Part shown: in pieces, positions 3,001 to 5,986 of the stretch
Numbering within the stretch: the first letter of the stretch is position 1
Layout: each line of letters starts with the position of its first letter
NCBI GenBank assembly: GCA_030594585.1
Contig: JAUVEX010000059.1
Location: 1-5,986, forward strand
DNA length: 5,986 nucleotides
Direction of reading: 5' to 3'
Origin: an archaeon
Lineage (GTDB): Archaea > EX4484-52 > B79-G9
Position numbers and translations under genes: made by a program
The notes under the pieces: generated by a model
Database searches by the model: none
The model's input: only the letters and a program-made list of their open reading frames with translations
What the model was told of the DNA's origin: nothing

Positions 3001-5986
3001 AATCAGAACAGCTTGCATCTTCATATGTTGACTCGCATACACCATTATAATTACAGCCACATCCGCTTATATTGCTTGTAAGGATGAACTCCGGTGGCAG
3101 CTGTTCAAACCCGCAGTCATCAGGGCATGAAGAACATGACTCGCTTTCGTTTGCTTCACAACTGCCATCGTAATCGCATTGTCCTCCACCGCTTCCAAGA
3201 AAATTCACAACAGTTATCTCTCTTGTATGATTAGTATATGGAGGAAATGTCTTGAATTGGGTGCTGTAATTTCCAATAGTGCAGGTTATATTGTATTTTG
3301 CGCCGCCGCCAACACTCTCATTGCTGAAGTTAAGGTAAAAGTATGCCTCGCCGCCATTGTCTGTTGTGTTCTGGAAAACAACTTGGTTTTGTGTAACATT
3401 ACAGTTTGCACAGGTCAGATTCACAGGATACCCGGAATACATATCATAGCTGTCTTTTACCCGATCAACACGGCATACAAAATTAACAAGACCCGTTGTC
3501 TGGTTTCTTGCAGTTGTATCTTCTGATGGGACAACAAGTTGCGTTTGCATTCGGTCGTATATGTTAGGATATTTTCTATCCCAATATAATCTATATTCCT
3601 CATTAAAAAGACAGTTCCCGCCATTGTTCGGCTTTGCCTGCGTCCAAAGGCTGTCTGTCTCGTAATAATCACCATATGCTTTTGCTCTCACTTCCCATGT
3701 ATCCCACAACCATGTGCCTGCTAAAGCGCTCCAGGGACTCCAGTTATACGCATACGAGATGCCTGATGTGTTCTCCCCTATTAGATTCGGGCTGCACCAG
3801 CCCCTCAATTCCCAGTACCATGTAACATTGACATCATCTGACGGGTTTATTGTGTTTCCCGCATCGTCTGATATATTGGCCTTAAGCACATGCCAGCCAT
3901 CTGTTGGGAATTCCGTTGAGTCTGTCGGGTCTGTCGGGTCAATTATTGTTGTATTCAGTATGCCAAAAACCGTTATGTTTTCGTTTATATTTGTCGTTGT
4001 CCAGCCAGGAGAATCTGTTTTTGTTGCATTTATCTTAAGAGTGTATTCTCCAACATCTATTGAATTGCCCGGATTCCATTGCGCAAGACAGACATAATCC
4101 CAATAATAATCCCAATAATTCTCCTGCACATGATCTGGGGGTGTCGGATTGCGGGATATATATTCTGTAAGATTTGTAGTGCAGGTTACCTCATCAACAA
4201 CAGCGCCGGTTGTCTTGTTGAGTATATAGAAATGCGCTGTTGCATTGTCAATATCCTTTAGCTGCCCTGCTTTTGGCCCTGTTGCCCATAAAGTTGTTAT
4301 GTTTGCGGCAAGGAACAGGACATCCGGCTCATACATTGGTGAAAACGAGTTTCTATAAACTGTTTTTGCGGGAACAAAATGGCTTCCGTCATAAAGGTTT
4401 ATTTCCCTGTTATCGATAAAGTAAGCAGAAATATTCATATCTGAGGGTATTATTGTCTCTTTTAATTGATGGTATTCTGCATAGGCATCACTTGCATAAA
4501 AATAGTTTTCAGGATCATCTGTAATGTTGCATTCTATTTCGTGCGGGCCTTCTGAATATCCTGTTGTGTCCCATGAGAATATTGCGGCGCCGGAATTATT
4601 TGTCTGGAGTACATAAGGCGTGCTGTAATTCTGATCAATGTAAAATGTGACATTATAGCCTGATTTATTAGTAAGCCCTGCCATATTAATAGAACATGTT
4701 ATATTATTGACTGCATCCTTTATCATCACCGAGGGCACATTGAAATCAGATATTGATGTCGTTCTTATGATAATAACAGGCGTTTTATTCTGAATATTGT
4801 AATAATATTCATGCTGCACAACAGCAGTTATGTTTGCCTCTCCGAATGCAAATGAAGGAACAATCCATTCCTCAACATCACCAATAGTGTATGATGGATT
4901 GTCTACATCGGAGTATTTCCAGTTGAAACTGTAATTCATGGATTCATTCGTAATACCGCAGCTGTCAGTTACACTCGCGTTCAATATTATTGATTCAAGA
5001 TAATCATAGGTATCGTTTTCCTGTGGGCTTAAAACAATAACCTTTGGAGAATCTTTTAGATATACTTCACCAGAGCTTACATTCTGGAATATGGGATACT
5101 CGGGCGTTATACTTCCTGAAAGAATAACCTTTGCAGTGTATGCATTCGGATTATAAACGCAGCTTGCATTCCACCGATAGCTGCATGTTCCGTTTTCGTT
5201 AGTTGTTGAATTACCAATCCATGAATTATCTATATACCATGAGCATTTGTATCCTGACCATGTCCCAACATAGTTAGATTCATCTACAGGTATTCTGTTT
5301 CCGGTTTCTATCTGTGCACCGAGTGTAAAATTCTGTCCTGAAGGAAGAACCGCAGAGGTTCTGCTGTATGTATTTCCAATGCTCAACAAATCAATATTCA
5401 GAACATCCCCAATACTTAACCCAATACTATCCTCTGTGTAATAATAGTAATCAGAAGATACATATGCATAAATTGTTGCAGAGCCGTAAGCGTCGCTTGT
5501 AATGGTCCATGTTCCTTCTTTTCCTGTGCTTATTATCTTGTCTGTATCAACATCAACAAATCTCCAGTAAAAAGTATATGGTGTGGAGTTATTTGGCTCA
5601 CCACACGAATCATCAAAAGTTGCATCAAGCGATATCATGTTGCTGGTATTATATGTCAAAGCATCAGGCGGAGAGGTTATGGTAATAGTTGTGTTGTCCA
5701 CAACATTGAATGTGCCTGAAGATGAATTATCCAAAATCTCGTAATTGCCCAAAAAGGTTCCATTGAATTCAACTGAAACAGAATATTGTTCGGGTATAAA
5801 AGATGATGAACAGCCAGTGTCAAGACCATAAGAGCACAGGCCTTGAGCGTTTGTCTGTGTAGTATTTCTATATGTTTCATTTACATACCACGAGCAATTT
5901 AGGCCCGATTCTGTAATATTTCCTGATGTCTGCTTTTGAATCTGTGCTGTAAATACCGCCCCCACAGTCCTGTTGAATGAAGCGCC
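1..5986 (-). CDS. Giant Ig-like-repeat surface protein, internal fragment (both ends missing)
   Basis: Frame 1 of the reverse strand is open across the whole window: 1995 codons, no stop, no start and no gap, so this is the middle of a much longer gene. The product is a chain of beta-sandwich (Ig-like) domains rich in Asn, Thr, Asp, Tyr and Trp and poor in Lys. About 116 N-x-S/T sequons are visible, as expected for an N-glycosylated extracellular archaeal protein. Order: duplicated A-B domain pair (1-407), Ig-like C (408-510), Trp/Tyr-rich D (511-674), third B-type domain (675-785), E (786-932), double Cys module (937-996), Ig-like F (997-1100), repeats R1-R10 (1101-1995). I see no catalytic motif, transmembrane segment, signal peptide or sorting signal; the last two would lie outside the window. 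A structural, adhesive or cell-envelope role is inferred from architecture only. The frame is certain; the function is not. Confidence 0.94.
2..130 (-). repeat. Repeat R10, cut by the left window edge (residues 1953-1995)
   Basis: Only the first 43 residues are present: linker D-N-T-K-P, I-T-A-P-T-E-S-Q, Y-V-N-A-T-I-D-D-A-T-T-G-I. The pattern is that of R9, so the array probably continues in the R9 subtype. Base 1 is the first base of the next codon. Confidence 0.8.
27..71. repeat. 45-bp segment repeated in R10 (copy 1 of 2)
   Basis: By eye, 40 of 45 bases match bases 306-350, one repeat period (279 bp) away, without gaps. It covers the codons for Y-V-N-A-T-I-D-D-A-T. This is the strongest DNA-level match that I noticed in the array. 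Confidence 0.75.
131..409 (-). repeat. Repeat R9, second subtype with C-x4-C (residues 1860-1952)
   Basis: The linker is D-N-T-N-P and N-A-T is at position 25. The middle is of another kind: A-T-S-G-I-Y-T-Y-N-A-T, F-N-C-Q-G-N-I-C-S-G-T-F-D-T (C1911, C1916), and T-A-V-D-N-A-G-N in place of R-A-N-D-T. The C-x4-C with following G-T-F-D-T and D-N-A-G-N is the more canonical prokaryotic Ig-repeat form. The change of subtype happens sharply between R8 and R9. Confidence 0.82.
306..350. repeat. 45-bp segment repeated in R9 (copy 2 of 2)
   Basis: Partner of bases 27-71. The five differences are mostly third-position changes, which fits a duplication kept under selection for the protein sequence. Confidence 0.75.
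410..697 (-). repeat. Repeat R8 (residues 1764-1859)
   Basis: The linker is D-N-N-A-P. It has L-N-A-T-I-F-D, Y-Q-Y-D-Y-S-T-G-W, D-D-Y-Y-V-D-V-D-T-T, V-A-D-G-N-W-T-W and V-R-A-N-D-T-I-P-W. It is the last unit of the aromatic, A-N-D-T type. Confidence 0.82.
698..994 (-). repeat. Repeat R7, longest unit (residues 1665-1763)
   Basis: The linker is D-N-A-E-P. It has F-N-A-T-I-I-D at 24-30, Y-N-Y-S-T-D-N-G-Q-T-W, G-D-Y-W-I-A-Y-I-N-T-T, and R-A-R-A-N-D-T-V-D-N. The extra length lies in the F-A-D-V-N-N-Y turn and one residue in the last strand, where P-V-I-I replaces the usual sequon. Confidence 0.82.
995..1279 (-). repeat. Repeat R6 (residues 1570-1664)
   Basis: The linker is D-N-M-A-P. Strand B is L-T-V-Y-I-N-D-T-A-G-N, so the position-25 sequon is lost and another one appears four residues later, as in R2. 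The rest is regular: Y-E-Y-S-T-N-G-T-G-W, I-N-T-S-E-L-A-D-G, A-R-A-N-D-T-L-G-R. The D-Y-Y cluster is replaced by S-N-W-Q. Confidence 0.82.
1280..1558 (-). repeat. Repeat R5 (residues 1477-1569)
   Basis: Regular unit with linker D-N-T-A-P, L-N-A-T-I-T-D, and V-R-A-N-D-T-L-N-N. The middle loop differs from its neighbours: S-S-E-S-W-W-N-E-T-D-W replaces the Y-x-Y segment, giving three Trp in a short stretch. Confidence 0.82.
1559..1843 (-). repeat. Repeat R4 (residues 1382-1476)
   Basis: Regular unit with linker D-N-T-A-P, G at 20, L-N-A-T-I-I-D at 24-30, Y-Q-Y-N-Y-S, D-D-Y-Y-V-D-I-D-T-T-S-L-A-D-G and A-R-A-N-D-T. It is close to R8 in the D-D-Y-Y-V-D region and shares the M-G-H-G-D / Q-G-H-G-N loop style with R3. 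Confidence 0.84.
1844..2134 (-). repeat. Repeat R3 (residues 1285-1381)
   Basis: First fully regular unit, with linker D-N-T-P-P, N-A-T at position 25 and A-N-D-T-L-G-N near the end. Its linker codons contain the C7 run described separately. It has an aromatic cluster Y-W-Y-Y-D-Y-D-F before the S-E-G-D turn. Confidence 0.82.
2135..2419 (-). repeat. Repeat R2 (residues 1190-1284)
   Basis: The linker is D-V-F-A-P. Strand B reads F-N-M-I-I-N-D-T-E-G-N instead of L-N-A-T-I; R6 shares the I-N-D-T-x-G-N variant. It has Y-A-Y, G-T-W, D-Y-Y, L-N-T-S-E-Y-A-D-G and V-N-A-T-D-T-T-G-N. It is intermediate between R1 and the regular units. Confidence 0.75.
2420..2686 (-). repeat. Repeat R1, shortest and most diverged (residues 1101-1189)
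   Basis: The linker is D-A-S-A-P and lacks the Asn. There is no N-A-T at unit position 25 and no A-N-D-T; V-N-A-T-V-Y-D-K-A-G takes the place of the latter. Only the P-x-I start, the Trp in the middle and the unit length identify it as a member. It ends in Y-L-I before the R2 linker. Confidence 0.65.
2687..2998 (-). other. Domain F, Ig-like domain heading the repeat array (residues 997-1100)
   Basis: The segment reads R-T-P-E-V, then A-G-D-Y-V-N-I-F-A-D-V-R-D-L-D-G-D-L-D-D-V, and ends Y-A-N-D-T-E-G-N followed by V-F-V-E-V. The 'aGd-V-x-I-x-A-x-V-x-D-x-D-G-D-L' pattern is common in prokaryotic Ig-like and cadherin-like domains, where the acidic loop may bind calcium. Its tail already carries the A-N-D-T signature of the later repeats, so it is a diverged leading member of the array. 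It has no cysteine. Confidence 0.55.
3001..3178 (-). other. Double cysteine-rich module (residues 937-996)
   Basis: Two consecutive mini-repeats. The first is C-x5-C-x7-C-x2-C-x3-C (937, 943, 951, 954, 958). The second is C-x-C-x5-C-x8-C-x2-C (976, 978, 984, 993, 996). Each begins Y-x-G-x-C-E, with an acidic stretch before the C-x2-C. This is the look of the short 'C-x-x-G-x-C-...-E-...-C-x-x-C-x-x-D-C' repeats often met in secreted archaeal and bacterial multidomain proteins. Ten cysteines in 60 residues point to a compact disulfide knot. The D-Y-D-G and N-Y-N-G turns could hold calcium, which is inference. It sits exactly at the border between the cysteine-containing part and the cysteine-free repeat array. 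Confidence 0.7.
3191..3631 (-). other. Segment E, charged linker plus Ig-like domain with C-x2-C (residues 786-932)
   Basis: The first part (786-830) is the most charged and least repeat-like stretch of the window, with several Arg residues (799, 804, 812) and C792. The second part has F-V-C-R-V (C838), then L-T-C-A-N-C (859, 862), G-G-E-A-Y-F-Y, and Y-N-I-T-C (C902). It resembles domain C in its later strands. It ends in a Gly/Ser hinge at 931-935, directly before the cysteine module. The C-x2-C could bind metal, but one pair alone gives no support for that; disulfides are more likely in an exported protein. Confidence 0.42.
3632..3964 (-). other. Domain B3, diverged third B-type Ig-like domain (residues 675-785)
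   Basis: After a hinge-like D-P-T-D-P-T-D-S-T linker (683-691) comes L-K-A-N-I-S-D-D-A-G-N (701-711), then V-N-V-T-W-Y-W. This aligns with the L-x-A-x3-D-S-C-G core of B1 and B2, with the cysteine replaced. The end, W-E-V-R-A-K-A-Y-G-D-Y-Y (764-775), matches their terminal strand plus tyrosine cluster. The domain is unusually Trp-rich (725, 730, 749, 752, 759, 761, 764, 781). Homology to B1/B2 is likely but weaker than between those two. Confidence 0.45.
3923..3940. repeat. Perfect 9-bp tandem duplication in the hinge before B3
   Basis: The unit tgtcgggtc occurs twice and encodes D-P-T D-P-T, followed by a third D (residues 683-689). It forms a short Pro/Thr/Asp hinge, and the unit length preserves the frame. 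Confidence 0.88.
3965..4456 (-). other. Domain D, aromatic-rich extracellular segment (residues 511-674)
   Basis: About 164 residues with predicted beta character. The end, V-G-E-Y-T-L-K-I-N-A-T (645-655), looks like the last strands of a macroglobulin- or CARDB-like beta domain. Two cysteines, 602 and 633, flank a Pro-rich and Trp/Tyr-rich insertion that contains the perfect duplication Y-W-D-Y/Y-W-D-Y (624-631). I cannot assign a family; the segment may be one large or two small domains. The aromatic insertion would be a natural surface-exposed binding loop, but that is speculation. Confidence 0.4.
4094..4117. repeat. Perfect 12-bp tandem duplication in domain D
   Basis: The unit ataatcccaata occurs at 4094-4105 and again at 4106-4117. 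On the coding strand it encodes Y-W-D-Y twice (residues 624-631). The unit is a multiple of three, so copy-number change would keep the frame. Confidence 0.9.
4457..4765 (-). other. Domain C, Ig-like domain with a likely internal disulfide (residues 408-510)
   Basis: The pattern is N-I-T-C (C431), then a V-T-F strand, N-N-S-G-A-A-I-F-S-W-D-T, and G-P-H-E-I-E-C (C486). This is the layout of Ig-like or filamin-like domains in which two facing strands carry the cysteines. The 'G-x-A-x-F' plus later 'I-x-C-x-I' arrangement reappears in the second half of E (around C859/C862 and C902), suggesting distant relatedness. The disulfide is inferred from position only. Confidence 0.5.
4766..5065 (-). other. 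Domain B2, Ig-like, 'D-S-C-G' type (residues 308-407)
   Basis: Second copy of B1: the signature L-x-A-x3-D-S-C-G (C343), Y-x-F-x-W and D-V-D at 360-362 lies exactly 215 residues after its counterpart. It ends in I-T-A-V-V and a three-tyrosine run at 394-396, matching the tail of B1. Synonymous and amino-acid divergence from B1 is large, so the duplication is old. Confidence 0.6.
5069..5359 (-). other. Domain A2, second copy of the three-cysteine beta domain (residues 210-306)
   Basis: Cysteines 248, 268 and 276 repeat the A1 spacing exactly, with C-S-W-Y at 248-251 and C-S-Y at 268-270. Relative to A1 there is an insertion of about seven residues before the first cysteine: the shared A-Q-I lies 24 residues ahead of it here and 17 ahead in A1. 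Residues 188-209, between B1 and A2, form a linker strand without a counterpart that I can see. Confidence 0.6.
5426..5704 (-). other. Domain B1, Ig-like, 'D-S-C-G' type (residues 95-187)
   Basis: It starts with a strand-A pattern ending in I-T-S-P (about 102-106), like many prokaryotic Ig-like domains. The core signature is L-x-A-x3-D-S-C-G (C128), then N-x-S, F-x-W and D-V-D at 145-147. It ends in the strand I-Y-A-Y-V followed by a run of four tyrosines at 180-183. The same landmarks recur 215 residues later in B2 and, more diverged, in B3. Function unknown; probably a structural module. Confidence 0.6.
5711..5986 (-). other. Domain A1, first copy of a three-cysteine beta domain (residues 1-92, N-terminus cut)
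   Basis: This is the first half of the duplicated unit. Cysteines are at residues 31, 51 and 59. The motif C-S-W-Y at 31-34 and C-S-Y at 51-53 recur in A2 with identical spacing (C-x19-C-x7-C). The right window edge cuts its beginning. I do not recognise a named family; alternating hydrophobic segments suggest a beta-sandwich. With three cysteines, one is unpaired unless it bonds with C128 in B1, which is also conserved in the second copy. Confidence 0.6.

Noticed and set aside
3001..3178. Cysteine module considered as a zinc finger, ferredoxin cluster or dockerin
   Set aside because: The spacing does not match ferredoxin C-x2-C-x2-C-x3-C or a paired zinc ribbon. The paired twelve-residue calcium loops and helices of dockerins are absent. 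The extracellular context favours disulfides.
3457..3675. Minus-strand 72-codon frame that could suggest a frameshift within segment E
   Set aside because: The main frame continues without a stop through this region and keeps sequons and cysteines (C838, C859, C862). The other frame shows nothing conserved.
3179..4261. Plus-strand open frames of 60-127 codons at 3179-3526, 3634-3825, 3714-4097 and 4079-4261
   Set aside because: All are antisense to the continuous minus-strand gene, overlap one another in different frames and show no recognisable protein features.
5677..5880. Minus-strand 67-codon frame with a hydrophobic stretch resembling a signal peptide or membrane segment
   Set aside because: It is in a shifted frame inside domain A1 of the large gene. 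The correct frame there has conserved cysteines and C-S-Y motifs that recur in A2, so the hydrophobic reading is accidental.

Overview
The whole window lies inside one gene. Read on the minus strand from base 5986 to base 2, frame 1 is open for 1995 codons with no stop. It has neither a start nor an end inside the window, so both ends of the gene lie outside. The product is an internal piece of a giant, secreted, probably cell-surface protein made of immunoglobulin-like beta-sandwich domains. I see no second gene, RNA gene, promoter, terminator, mobile element or CRISPR array.

Layout, in protein order (right to left on the map). Residues 1-932 (bases 5986-3191) are a cysteine-containing, aromatic-rich part. 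It opens with a tandem duplication of a two-domain unit of about 216 residues (A1-B1, A2-B2). A different Ig-like domain with two cysteines follows (C), then a Trp/Tyr-rich domain (D), a third diverged B-type domain (B3), and a segment with five cysteines (E). Residues 937-996 (3178-3001) are a small double cysteine-rich module. Residues 997-1100 (2998-2687) are one more Ig-like domain. From base 2686 to the left edge runs an array of nine complete and one cut Ig-like repeats of 89-99 residues each (R1-R10). The units are joined by an [IV]-D-N-x-x-P linker, and the array continues past base 1.

Two things stand out. First, N-glycosylation sequons (N-x-S/T, x not P) are extremely dense: my hand count is about 116 in 1995 residues. 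In the repeats they sit at fixed positions, with an N-A-T at unit residue 25 and an A-N-D-T 16-17 residues before the next linker. Second, cysteines are sharply partitioned: 28 in the first 996 residues, none in the next 914, then a C-x4-C pair in R9. This suggests a disulfide-braced 'head' on a cysteine-free, glycan-coated stalk. That picture is inference.

The organism is probably an archaeon. Heavy use of ATA for isoleucine, AGA/AGG among the arginine codons, the sequon density and the style of the Ig repeats resemble large surface proteins of DPANN-type lineages (for example Woesearchaeota or Pacearchaeota) or other environmental archaea. The exact lineage cannot be read from this window.
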